This document shows, piece by piece, positions 17,930 through 24,459 of a DNA stretch of 64,000 nucleotides (position 1 is its first letter; every line of letters begins with the position of its first letter). The translations under genes and the position numbers were made by a program. The DNA is from CAZHPR01 sp964534305. Its GTDB lineage: Bacteria > Patescibacteriota > Minisyncoccia > Phycocordibacterales > WO2-35-19. The DNA lies in NCBI GenBank assembly GCA_964534305.1, contig CAZHPR010000003.1, forward strand, positions 1-64,000, in the 5' to 3' direction. Below the pieces are notes generated by a model. That model made no database searches and was not told the DNA's origin. It worked only from the letters and a program-made list of their open reading frames with translations.

Positions 17930-18031
17930 CTAGAAAGGGATGTAGACTAGGAGCATCCCGATTATAAGGATCGCGGCCACAAATATTGAGGCGATTCTTA
18001 TGAATTTTTGAAATTTTGGGTTCCAAAGCAT
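17930..18031 (-). CDS. 33-residue single-helix membrane peptide
   Basis: Translation: basic N-terminus (MLWNPKFQKFIR) followed by one hydrophobic helix to the C-terminus (IGMLLVYIPF). It is encoded between the convergent subtilase (4 bases from its stop) and the divergent ftsB-like gene (14 bases upstream). No Shine-Dalgarno is visible, as for other core genes here. Positively charged start plus a clean helix argues for a real small protein; family unknown. Confidence 0.5.
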   Translation of the reverse strand: MLWNPKFQKFIRIASIFVAAILIIGMLLVYIPF

Positions 18032-18045
18032 GATAGAATATTAAC

Positions 18046-18423
18046 ATGCGCGGAATAAAAAGAAAAAACGAGGGTGATTGGAAAAAGTATGCATTATTCT
18101 GCTTACTACTACTTCTACTCGTGGTCCTGAGCAACTCTACAAGGAAAGTTTATAAAAAAAAGGTGGAAACCGAGAAAGCTCTTGCGAGAATGCAACAGGA
18201 AAGCCGAGAACTAGAAGAGAGGAAAAAAATCTTAGAAGAAAATCTAAACAGGATCCAGACGGATGAGGGAATGGAGTTTGAGATCCGCAAAAAGTTTAAT
18301 GTTGCTCGGGCGGGGGAGAGTGTCGCCATTATTGTAGAAGAAGAGGCGACAACCACTCCTCCAAACACTTCGCCATCTCTTTGGCAAAAATTCAAAAACT
18401 TCCTCTCCGGTATTTTTAGGTAA
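18046..18423 (+). CDS. FtsB/DivIC-family septum formation initiator
   Basis: 125 residues with the family layout: short cytoplasmic N-terminus, one transmembrane helix (~15-29), a coiled coil (~33-75, KKVETEKALARMQQESRELEERKKI) and a segment GMEFEIRKKFNVARAGESVAIIV matching the conserved end of DivIC/FtsB proteins. The extra ~35 C-terminal residues are Thr/Pro-rich and end in an amphipathic stretch. FtsB-type proteins link divisome assembly (FtsL/FtsQ) to septal wall synthesis, in keeping with ftsW and mur genes elsewhere in the window. Confidence 0.85.
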   Translation: MRGIKRKNEGDWKKYALFCLLLLLLVVLSNSTRKVYKKKVETEKALARMQQESRELEERKKILEENLNRIQTDEGMEFEIRKKFNVARAGESVAIIVEEEATTTPPNTSPSLWQKFKNFLSGIFR

Positions 18424-18530
18424 ATTTTTGGGTATATAAAATAGGGCACAAAAACAGACCTTTAAATAAGGGGTTTTGAGGGTTGTATAAAAAATTGTGC
18501 GGAGTGTATTAATTTAGAAAAGAAATTAGC

Positions 18531-18558
18531 TTGCCTAAAACTCTCTATCTGCTATAAT
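18531..18558 (+). promoter_or_regulatory. Promoter pointing into pemK copy 2 (antisense)
   Basis: TTGCCT (18531-18536), 16-bp spacer ending in CTGC, TATAAT (18553-18558), extended -10. The next plus-strand gene is tRNA-Gly 500 bases away; directly ahead lies the minus-strand pemK in antisense. Same position relative to pemK as the promoter at 2705-2732. Confidence 0.65.
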
Positions 18559-18564
18559 ATATGT

Positions 18565-18609
18565 ATATTTGGGGTTACCCACGACTCCCGCCAGCAATGG
18601 CGGGAGGTC
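18565..18609 (+). ncRNA. Candidate antisense small RNA at pemK copy 2
   Basis: Directly after the promoter: hairpin 1 TGGG-GTTA-CCCA (18570-18581) and hairpin 2 with stem TCCCGCC/GGCGGGA (18586-18592 and 18599-18605, 6-base loop), whose 3' side touches the pemK stop codon. Compared with the copy at 2655-2698, ATATTTGG, TTA and CCACG are kept at matching places and the loop-closing pair of hairpin 1 is swapped from C-G to G-C. Confidence 0.5.
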
Positions 18610-19007
18610 TATGTTTTAGGGCGATGCAAATCAAAATAAGCTTGTTGGACCTTAGAGAAATCAGATTCATCAAGCTGGCCCATTTTCTCCTTCAATCTCT
18701 TGTAATCTAAAGTCCTGCCTTGGGATAAATTAACAACTTGATTAATTCCCCCGAAAGTAATACTTGCATACCAAGTCCCAGTCTTGGATTTGGTGCTGAG
18801 CGGAAGAGCTAGGAAAGAATATCGGTCATATTTTTTGAACATCAAAACTGGCCGAGTAAATCTTTCTCCTTTACCATTCATTTCAACTCCGACATTTTCT
18901 CCGATATGACACCACCAAATCTCGCCCTCTTTGAATAAAGGTGGCTTGTGTTCATTGTTATGTAGTTTCTCTTTTGTCCCAATCCACTCAAGAAATCTTT
19001 TTAACAT
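18609..19007 (-). CDS. PemK/MazF-family protein, orphan (copy 2)
   Basis: 132 residues, strongly similar to the protein at 2265-2654: MLKRFLEWIGTKEKLHN N-terminus, GEIWWCHIGENVG, NGKGERFTRPV, LPLSTKSKTGTWY, NLSQGRTLD. The MazF-like R-P, PL(S/T)T and SQ.R positions are kept. No antitoxin gene adjoins: upstream is a divergent tRNA-Gly, downstream the antisense two-hairpin element and the convergent ftsB-like gene. Ribonuclease toxin activity is a family inference; the ~25-residue N-terminal extension shared by both copies is unlike short MazF proteins and may mediate localisation or RNA binding. Confidence 0.82.
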   Translation of the reverse strand: MLKRFLEWIGTKEKLHNNEHKPPLFKEGEIWWCHIGENVGVEMNGKGERFTRPVLMFKKYDRYSFLALPLSTKSKTGTWYASITFGGINQVVNLSQGRTLDYKRLKEKMGQLDESDFSKVQQAYFDLHRPKT

Positions 19008-19059
19008 ACAAAAATTTTACCACACATATCTTTTTTTAAGATATAATAAAAAATAATAA

Positions 19060-19130
19060 GCGGAATTAGTTTAGTGGTAGGACGCGACCTTCCCAAGGTT
19101 GAGGCGCGGGTTCGATTCCCGCATTCCGCA
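19060..19130 (+). tRNA. tRNA-Gly (anticodon CCC)
   Basis: Full cloverleaf by eye: acceptor GCGGAAT/ATTCCGC, D arm GTTT..GGAC, anticodon stem CGACC/GGTTG with loop TTCCCAA (anticodon CCC), 4-base variable loop, T arm GCGGG-TTCGATT-CCCGC, discriminator A. CCA is not encoded. A TATAAT at 19042-19047 gives a plausible -10 box. It reads codon GGG. The last four bases take part in a hairpin with downstream DNA. Confidence 0.95.
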
Positions 19131-19160
19131 CAATAAGGAGCAAAGCGACTATATTGTGCG
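19127..19160. other. 9-bp inverted repeat joining tRNA-Gly 3' end and cysS 3' end
   Basis: CGCACAATA (19127-19135) and TATTGTGCG (19152-19160) are exact complements with a 16-base loop. The left arm includes the last four bases of the tRNA, the right arm lies in the last codons of the convergent cysS gene. No T tract follows on either strand, so it may be a processing signal or a weak bidirectional terminator. Confidence 0.45.
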
Positions 19161-20528
19161 AGAATAAGAAGCCAAAGTTTTTCTAATGGTACTTTCGTTT
19201 TCTTTATCTTCCACAACAAAACCTTTCTCTTCTAGAGTTTTGCGGAGCTCATCACTCTTTTGCCAATCTTTGTTTGCCCTAGCAACGTCTCTTTCTTTTT
19301 TTATTTCCAAAATTTCATTGGGTATTTCGTACATATTTTCGGATAGGGACTTTATGTTGAGTCCGAGTACAGAATCCATTCTCTCTATTATCTCTTTTGA
19401 TCTTGCTTCTTGGAGCAGGCTGATTGCAATAGGGGTGTTTAGGTTGAGAGATATCGCTTCCTCAAACTGCTCTTGTAGGTACTTGTCTGTGCCGTGAGAG
19501 TCGGGTAGGGAAGGATAAGAAGAGACTAATTTTTCAAAAGCACTCTGGCTTCCCAGCACTCCCTCCCAAGTAAAGTTGGTAGGGGTCGAGTAATGAGAGC
19601 TGAGCAAGAAGTATCGGAAGGAAAGAGGATGAATCTTTTTTTCTATCAAATTTTGTAGAGTATAAACATTACCTAGAGATTTACTCATCTTTTCTCCGTC
19701 TACTTTGAGGAATTCGTTGTGGAGCCAGTAGGTCGCAAGAGGCTCTTCGTAGGCACATTGTGACTGGGCTATCTCGTTGTTGTGGTGTACGGGGATATGG
19801 TCTATCCCGCCGGTATGGATATCAAAAGGTTGGCCTAGGTATTTACGGCTCATTGCCGAACATTCAATATGCCAACCGGGGAAGCCAACTCCCCAAGGAG
19901 AATCCCATTCTTGAAGTCGCTTCTCTCCTCCTTTGGAAAATTTCCAAAGTGCAAAGTCGGTACTGTTTTTCTTTTCAATATTTTCTCCTATTCTCGCGCC
20001 CTCTCTGATTCCTTCTAGGTTTATATTTCCAAGCTTGCCATAGTCAGCAAATTTACTTGTATCAAAATAAATCCCGTCTGAGGTAGGGTAGGTAAAACCT
20101 TTTTGTTCTAGAATTTTTACTATTTCTATTTGCTCTTCTATATGTTCGCTCGCTCTGGGGAACTTTGTGTTCTCGGTGTTTATGTTTAAAAGAGAAAGGT
20201 CTTTGTAAAATTCTTGCTCATAAAATCTTGCAATCTCCTCGGCACTCTTGCCTTGGTTTTTGGCTTCCTTTTCTATCTTGTCTTCTCCGAGGTCACCATC
20301 TCCTACGAGGTGGCCCACATCGGTGATGTTTATAACTTGTTCTACTTGATAGCCAAAATATTCAAACATTCTTCGCAAACTATCTGCCAAGATGTAGGAA
20401 CGCATATTACCGATAGAAGGGAAGTTGTAGACGGTTGGTCCGCAGTGGTACATCTTTACGGCACCTTCTTTTATCGGTCTAAATTCGTCATTCTTTCCGG
20501 TTAGGGTATTGTTTAGTTTTATTGCCAT
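19149..20528 (-). CDS. cysS: Cysteinyl-tRNA synthetase
   Basis: 459 residues, usual length. Class I signatures: zinc-site start CGPTVYNFPSIGNMRSYILAD (with SIGN as the HIGH-like box), GWHIECSAM, HTGGIDHIPVHHNNEIAQ and KMSKSLGN. It charges tRNA-Cys in the cytoplasm. The start ATG gives MAIKLNNTLTG, the expected N-terminus. The gene ends 18 bases from the convergent tRNA-Gly. No neighbouring operon partner. Confidence 0.96.
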   Translation of the reverse strand: MAIKLNNTLTGKNDEFRPIKEGAVKMYHCGPTVYNFPSIGNMRSYILADSLRRMFEYFGYQVEQVINITDVGHLVGDGDLGEDKIEKEAKNQGKSAEEIARFYEQEFYKDLSLLNINTENTKFPRASEHIEEQIEIVKILEQKGFTYPTSDGIYFDTSKFADYGKLGNINLEGIREGARIGENIEKKNSTDFALWKFSKGGEKRLQEWDSPWGVGFPGWHIECSAMSRKYLGQPFDIHTGGIDHIPVHHNNEIAQSQCAYEEPLATYWLHNEFLKVDGEKMSKSLGNVYTLQNLIEKKIHPLSFRYFLLSSHYSTPTNFTWEGVLGSQSAFEKLVSSYPSLPDSHGTDKYLQEQFEEAISLNLNTPIAISLLQEARSKEIIERMDSVLGLNIKSLSENMYEIPNEILEIKKERDVARANKDWQKSDELRKTLEEKGFVVEDKENESTIRKTLASYSRTI

Positions 20529-20590
20529 CTTTTAATTTTCAATTTTTAATCCATTCGTTTTACTCAGGATCTCCGATTTATAATTTTCTC

Positions 20591-21493
20591 CTATATCCAC
20601 TTTCTTATCTTTGCATAAACAAAGGTGGTGACGGTTGATACTATCATGAGTCCGATTACAAACCAAAAGGCGTTCGGCTCACCCTTTAGAGGGAAGGAGT
20701 TGAAGCTTAGGCCGAATAACTGGGCTATTATAGTAAGTGGAAGCAGTACGAAGCTGATGATTGTAAGTTGCCTCATTGTTTCGTTTTGTTTTGTGTTGAG
20801 TAGAGAATTGTTGGTTTCTCTTATTTGATTGGTTAATTCTATCTGATTGTTTAGTCGATAGATCATTCTTTTCCACTCGTGGATCAGGTTTTCCATATCG
20901 TTTGCAAAATCTTTACCAAACTTGTTTTCGCCAATATTTTTTATACTCTCAAATACTTCTCCGTGCGGGTGAATTGTTCTCTTAAAATTAAGCAGGTTTC
21001 TGCCGACAGAAGATATTGCAAAAACCATGTCCTTTTCTTTGCCTCTAAAAATGTTTTTTTCTATTTCTTTGGTCCAATCTTCCATATAAGAAAGTTCGTT
21101 GTTCAAAAAAACATAAATCTCTCTCATCATCTCCGAAAAAAGATTGAAATACTCATCTCTGTTTAGTATTGAGTTTACTTCAATTTTTTTTGCAAAATGA
21201 TGGATTGCATCGATACTCTCATATCTTGTGGTGATAAGGTTTTTGCTTCCTATAGCAAAGTCTATTTCTTGCTCAAAGGACTCTTTTCTGGAATGCTTAA
21301 ATACCGGTAGGTGGATAACAACATAAAGAAAGTTGCCATAATCAAGAGTTTCTTGTTTGGGGGTTGGGGAAGATAGGTCCTTTGCAATTTTGGAATTTAT
21401 GCCGTAGGAGATTACTACCGAGTCTATCTCCTCTGGGGTCGGGGAATTGAGGTCGACCCAATTGCATCCCATATAAGTTTTTGTACTTATCAT
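20591..21493 (-). CDS. CorA-like divalent-cation transporter lacking the GMN motif
   Basis: 300 residues: N-terminal cytoplasmic alpha/beta domain beginning VDLNSPTPEEID, a long helical stalk (~130-230) and two C-terminal transmembrane helices (~240-262 and ~275-295) with the basic end KIRKWI. This is the CorA/ZntB pattern. The pore signature that is normally Y-G-M-N at the end of TM1 reads FGLSFNSFP here, so the canonical GMN filter is absent. Ion specificity is therefore uncertain; it could be a divergent Mg/Zn channel or exporter. Divergent from the protease gene with 43 bases between starts. Confidence 0.82.
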   Translation of the reverse strand: MISTKTYMGCNWVDLNSPTPEEIDSVVISYGINSKIAKDLSSPTPKQETLDYGNFLYVVIHLPVFKHSRKESFEQEIDFAIGSKNLITTRYESIDAIHHFAKKIEVNSILNRDEYFNLFSEMMREIYVFLNNELSYMEDWTKEIEKNIFRGKEKDMVFAISSVGRNLLNFKRTIHPHGEVFESIKNIGENKFGKDFANDMENLIHEWKRMIYRLNNQIELTNQIRETNNSLLNTKQNETMRQLTIISFVLLPLTIIAQLFGLSFNSFPLKGEPNAFWFVIGLMIVSTVTTFVYAKIRKWI

Positions 21494-21536
21494 TTTTGGC
21501 TTCTTTAGTTTTAAGTTATAATATATTATACAAGAA

Positions 21537-22754
21537 ATGATGAACGAAAGATATAAACAGGCTACGATAGCGATCTTCCTAATCGGGGTTGTTTTTTTTG
21601 TTGGCTTTAATCTGGGAGAAAAGAAGGCGATGCAAGAGAGGCCGCCTTTAAATATACTAAACGCAACTTCAACAGAAGATGTTGATCTCGCTGCTTTTTG
21701 GAAAGCTTGGAATATTCTTGATCAAAATTTTGTAAAAAAAAGTTCTACTACTCCTGATATAAAATCAGAAGACAAAGTTTGGGGAGCGATCGCTGGACTC
21801 GCGGCTTCTTATGACGACCCATATACAATGTTCTTTCCTCCGGTTGAATCGAAGGCCTTTGAGGAGGAGATAAGCGGATCTTTTGGAGGAGTTGGTATGG
21901 AGATTGCTATTCAGGATGGAGTACTCACCGTGATTGCGCCTCTCAAAGGTACCCCCGCTTATAGGGCTGGTGTAAAATCTGGTGACAAAATAATTTCTAT
22001 AGATGAAAAGCCAGCTATCGGTATGAGTACTGAAGAAGCTATTGGTCTTATAAGAGGCGAGAGTGGGACTTCTGTTTCTATCACCTTTGCCAGAGAAGGT
22101 GTTAAGGAGCCAATAGTAAAAAATATAGTTAGAGAAAATATAAATATACCGACAGTTGATACCAAGCTTACCAAGGAGGGGGTCTTTGTTATTTCTCTTT
22201 ACAACTTTTCTGCAACTTCCCCAAATCTTTTTAGGAATTCACTTAGAGAATTTGTTGAGTCGGGTTCTAATAAATTAGTTCTTGATCTGCGAGGTAATCC
22301 GGGGGGCTACCTAGAAGCGGCACTTGATATGGCTAGCTGGTTTTTGCCGGCAGGCAAAACAGTTGTAACCGAAGACTTTGGAGGCAATAGGGATCCAAAG
22401 GTTTACAAAAGTAAGGGTTACGATGTATTTACCGACAAACTAAAAATGGTAATTCTTATAAACGAAGGCTCGGCTTCTGCATCAGAGATTTTGGCTGGAG
22501 CTTTGCGAGAATATGATAAAGCGACACTTATCGGTACCAATACTTTCGGCAAAGGGTCTGTGCAGGAGCTTGTAAGTATAACTGATGATACTTCTCTTAA
22601 GGTTACGGTTGCTCACTGGCTTACTCCAAAAGGGAACACAATTTCTGATGGCGGTCTTGCTCCTGATATAGAAGTAAAGATTACTCCAGAAAATACCAAG
22701 GATGGGAATGACCCGCAACTAAACGAGGCAGTGAAATATCTTTTGAGTAAATAA
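21537..22754 (+). CDS. C-terminal processing protease (S41, CtpA/Prc type) with PDZ domain
   Basis: 405 residues. Signal-anchor helix at ~10-28, a PDZ domain (~105-190, FGGVGMEIAIQDGVLTVIAP..GTPAYRAGVKSGDKI), then the S41 tail-protease core. Catalytic serine within NEGSASASE (Ser314 the likely nucleophile) and lysine in TFGKGSVQ (Lys339). Such proteases cut substrates at their C-termini outside the cytoplasmic membrane, often wall hydrolases or their regulators. The gene is monocistronic and ends in a bidirectional terminator. Confidence 0.93.
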   Translation: MMNERYKQATIAIFLIGVVFFVGFNLGEKKAMQERPPLNILNATSTEDVDLAAFWKAWNILDQNFVKKSSTTPDIKSEDKVWGAIAGLAASYDDPYTMFFPPVESKAFEEEISGSFGGVGMEIAIQDGVLTVIAPLKGTPAYRAGVKSGDKIISIDEKPAIGMSTEEAIGLIRGESGTSVSITFAREGVKEPIVKNIVRENINIPTVDTKLTKEGVFVISLYNFSATSPNLFRNSLREFVESGSNKLVLDLRGNPGGYLEAALDMASWFLPAGKTVVTEDFGGNRDPKVYKSKGYDVFTDKLKMVILINEGSASASEILAGALREYDKATLIGTNTFGKGSVQELVSITDDTSLKVTVAHWLTPKGNTISDGGLAPDIEVKITPENTKDGNDPQLNEAVKYLLSK

Positions 22755-22760
22755 GACAAA

Positions 22761-22795
22761 CCCCCGCCCACACATTTGTGCGGGCGAGGGGTTTT
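22761..22795. terminator. Bidirectional rho-independent terminator
   Basis: A GC-rich imperfect stem (CGCCC/GGGCG plus CCCC/GGGG, loop around ACATTT) with TTTT on the plus-strand side and TTTGTCTT on the minus side. It ends both the ctp gene and the convergent 32-residue micro-gene. Confidence 0.8.
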
Positions 22796-22892
22796 AGTTG
22801 ACGAATCGCAGGATCATCTTGCCTACGATTACACCAACTAGCAGGGCTGCCGTTCCGAGCAGTAGCCCTTTCATGATCGAGTATGCGGCCAT
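22794..22892 (-). CDS. 32-residue membrane micro-protein with consensus expression signals
   Basis: Reads MAAYSIMKG then a Leu/Ala/Val/Gly helix and ends KMILRFVN. It has AGGAGGT 5 bases before ATG, a perfect promoter 18 bases upstream and a terminator at its stop codon. These signals are far stronger than those of the flanking core genes (rplI has no Shine-Dalgarno). A single transmembrane helix with a basic tail; family unknown, function unknown. It belongs to the set of self-contained single-gene units described in the findings. Confidence 0.7.
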   Translation of the reverse strand: MAAYSIMKGLLLGTAALLVGVIVGKMILRFVN

Positions 22893-22909
22893 GTATACCT
22901 CCTCTATAT

Positions 22910-22937
22910 ATTATAGCAAATCTACAGAATTTGTCAA
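22910..22937 (-). promoter_or_regulatory. Perfect consensus promoter of the 32-residue gene
   Basis: Minus strand TTGACA (22932-22937), 16-bp spacer, TATAAT (22910-22915) preceded by TTTGC (extended -10). The start site would lie about 10 bases before the ATG, giving a leader that is almost only the Shine-Dalgarno. A weaker divergent promoter for rplI (TTGTCA-18-TATATT, ending 22960) overlaps it. Confidence 0.8.
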
Positions 22938-22966
22938 GTACGATATCCGCATGCTATATTAAGTCT

Positions 22967-23410
22967 ATGAAAGTAATACTAAAACAAGACATAAAGGGGG
23001 TGGGGAGGAAGCATGAGGTTAAGAATGTATCAGATGGTTATGCTGTAAACTTTTTGTTTCCAAAAAAACTAGCCGAAAACGCGACGCCAGAAGCAATAAA
23101 AAAGCTTGAGCTGCTCAAGTCACAAAACCTCGTTGAGATTGAGATAAGAGAAAGTCTTGCAAAAAAATCTCTAGAAGTGCTCAAGGATGTAGTGGTTGTG
23201 TTAAACAAAAAAGCAAACGAAAAGGGCTCGTTGTTTTCTAGTATTCATAAAGAAGAAATCCTAGAAACTCTCAAGAGTCAGAAGGGAATAGATCTGTCTC
23301 CAGAATTTATAAATCTAGAAAAACCTGTCAAAAATACAGGTGAGCATAAAATAGAAGTTGCGGTAGGGAAAAATAAGGAAAGGTTTACACTACAGATACA
23401 ACCTTCTTAG
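22967..23410 (+). CDS. rplI: 50S ribosomal protein L9
   Basis: 147 residues from the ATG at 22967 (MKVILKQDIKGVGRKHEVKNVSDGYA), the conserved L9 start; an upstream in-frame ATG at 22883 would add an unrelated sequence and is rejected. N-terminal domain, long helix (~40-75) and C-terminal domain all present, full family length. L9 binds 23S rRNA at the base of the L1 stalk. Its last 26 bases overlap the 3' end of the convergent rpmA gene. L9 is, as I recall, lost in some CPR lineages, so its presence is of taxonomic use. Confidence 0.96.
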   Translation: MKVILKQDIKGVGRKHEVKNVSDGYAVNFLFPKKLAENATPEAIKKLELLKSQNLVEIEIRESLAKKSLEVLKDVVVVLNKKANEKGSLFSSIHKEEILETLKSQKGIDLSPEFINLEKPVKNTGEHKIEVAVGKNKERFTLQIQPS

Positions 23411-23657
23411 TGATAGTTTTGCCGTCGAAGTGAACTTTTCTTTTAGATGCAGTTTTTATTTTGCCCTCTTTCATTGAGTATATGGTGTAGTCTTTGCCCA
23501 TCTTTACTCCATTGCCTGGAAGTATTTCTGAACCTCTCTGGCGCACGATTATAGAGCCGATTTTTGCAATCTCTCCATCGTAGAGCTTGACTCCAAGGTA
23601 TTTTGGATTGGAGTCTCTACCGTTTTTAGTTGTTCCGCCGGCTTTTTTGTGTGCCAT
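23385..23657 (-). CDS. rpmA: 50S ribosomal protein L27
   Basis: 90 residues starting MAHKKAGGTTKNGRDSNPKYLGVK, the classical L27 N-terminus that reaches the peptidyl-transferase centre; there is no Firmicutes-type cleavable extension. The rest (GSIIVRQRGSEILPGNGVKMGKDYTIYS) is typical. It stands alone, without rplU at its side, and its 3' end overlaps rplI by 26 bases tail to tail. Confidence 0.96.
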   Translation of the reverse strand: MAHKKAGGTTKNGRDSNPKYLGVKLYDGEIAKIGSIIVRQRGSEILPGNGVKMGKDYTIYSMKEGKIKTASKRKVHFDGKTITKKVVSVV

Positions 23658-23727
23658 ATCTTTATAAAATTCAGAATAAAAACTGCTATAATGCAGGTGT
23701 CTCCATTATAAATGATAATATTCCAAA

Positions 23728-24237
23728 ATGCAACAGATTGAGGAGTATCTAAGAGAGGAGGACTTTGAGGCTCATAAGGAGGGCAACCTTGGTTCTTTTT
23801 GGGATAGGTTTATCAAAAAAGTGGAGCATTTTTTGGAAAGTCCTTACTGGATTTTGTTTATAATAATACTAGTTGCAATACTCTCTTTTTTGCTCGGAAG
23901 GATATCAAAGATGGGGGAGAATAAGGAGCCGGTTAGGGTTGTGAATAATTCCAACACTTCGATTAATAACCCCCCTAGCCCCCCTTATATTAAGGGGGGA
24001 ACCGAAAAAGAAACATCCGCTTCTGTAACACAAAATGGTCAGAGTGCGGCGGTTTTAAATAGTGCGACAGAGGAGAGGGTGGAGGTGGTGGGATCAAAAA
24101 ATGGGACTAAATACCATTTGCCAACTTGTCCGGGAGCGAAGCAGATATCCGAAAAAAATTTAATAAAATTTGAATCAATAGAAGAAGCGAGATCTCGAGG
24201 GTACACCCCAGCTAGCAACTGTAAGGGGTTGAAATAA
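23728..24237 (+). CDS. Membrane protein with C-terminal Ada-like/sunset metal-binding motif
   Basis: 169 residues. Cytoplasmic N-terminus (~40), one transmembrane helix (~43-64, PYWILFIIILVAILSFLLG), a variable linker and a C-terminal module VVGSKNGTKYHLPTCPGAKQ..NLIKFESIEEARSRGYTPASNCKG. The Tyr-His-x3-Cys and final Cys spacing and the EA..GY.PA..C pattern match small Ada-type zinc-binding or sunset domains. In such proteins the domain is often added to nucleases; here no nuclease is seen. The linker peptide NPPSPPYIKGG comes from a palindromic repeat, so its length is probably strain-variable. Confidence 0.7.
   Translation: MQQIEEYLREEDFEAHKEGNLGSFWDRFIKKVEHFLESPYWILFIIILVAILSFLLGRISKMGENKEPVRVVNNSNTSINNPPSPPYIKGGTEKETSASVTQNGQSAAVLNSATEERVEVVGSKNGTKYHLPTCPGAKQISEKNLIKFESIEEARSRGYTPASNCKGLK
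23970..23999 (+). repeat. Palindromic repeat inside the linker of the membrane protein
   Basis: 9-bp perfect stem CCCCCCTTA/TAAGGGGGG (23979-23987 and 23991-23999, TAT loop) preceded by CCCCCCTAG. Translated as NPPSPPYIKGG. A different repeat class from the one at 2147 and 24241. Confidence 0.7.
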
Positions 24238-24240
24238 TCT

Positions 24241-24395
24241 ACCTCACCCCCTATCCCCCTCTCCTTGCAAGAGGAGAGGGGGTACCAAAAAATACATTGT
24301 TTTTCTCTTCTCCCTTCCCCTTTGCAAGGGGTGAGAAGCGAATACTTGGAGCTTCGTAAGGCTCATTGAGATTTTTTAATAAAAATCCAATGAGT
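24241..24395. repeat. Cluster of three palindromes between genes
   Basis: Within the 222-base gap before the ABC permease: an 11-bp perfect stem CCCCCTCTCCT/AGGAGAGGGGG (24255-24265, 24272-24282); a second nested palindrome (24307-24338, CTTCTC..GAGAAG around CCCCTT/AAGGGG); and a third (24362-24394, CTCATTG..CAATGAG around GATTTTT/AAAAATC). The first is the reverse complement of the repeat found within the gene at 2147. No ORF is seen here. Confidence 0.75.
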
Positions 24396-24459
24396 AGACA
24401 GTTCCTGTAAGGAAGGGCTGGGGATGAGGTAGTAGTTTTTTGTGCTAATATATAAATAA

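Noticed and set aside
22883..22966. Upstream in-frame ATG for rplI
   Set aside because: Adds a non-conserved 28-residue leader through the divergent promoter; L9 begins MKVILKQDIKGVG at 22967.
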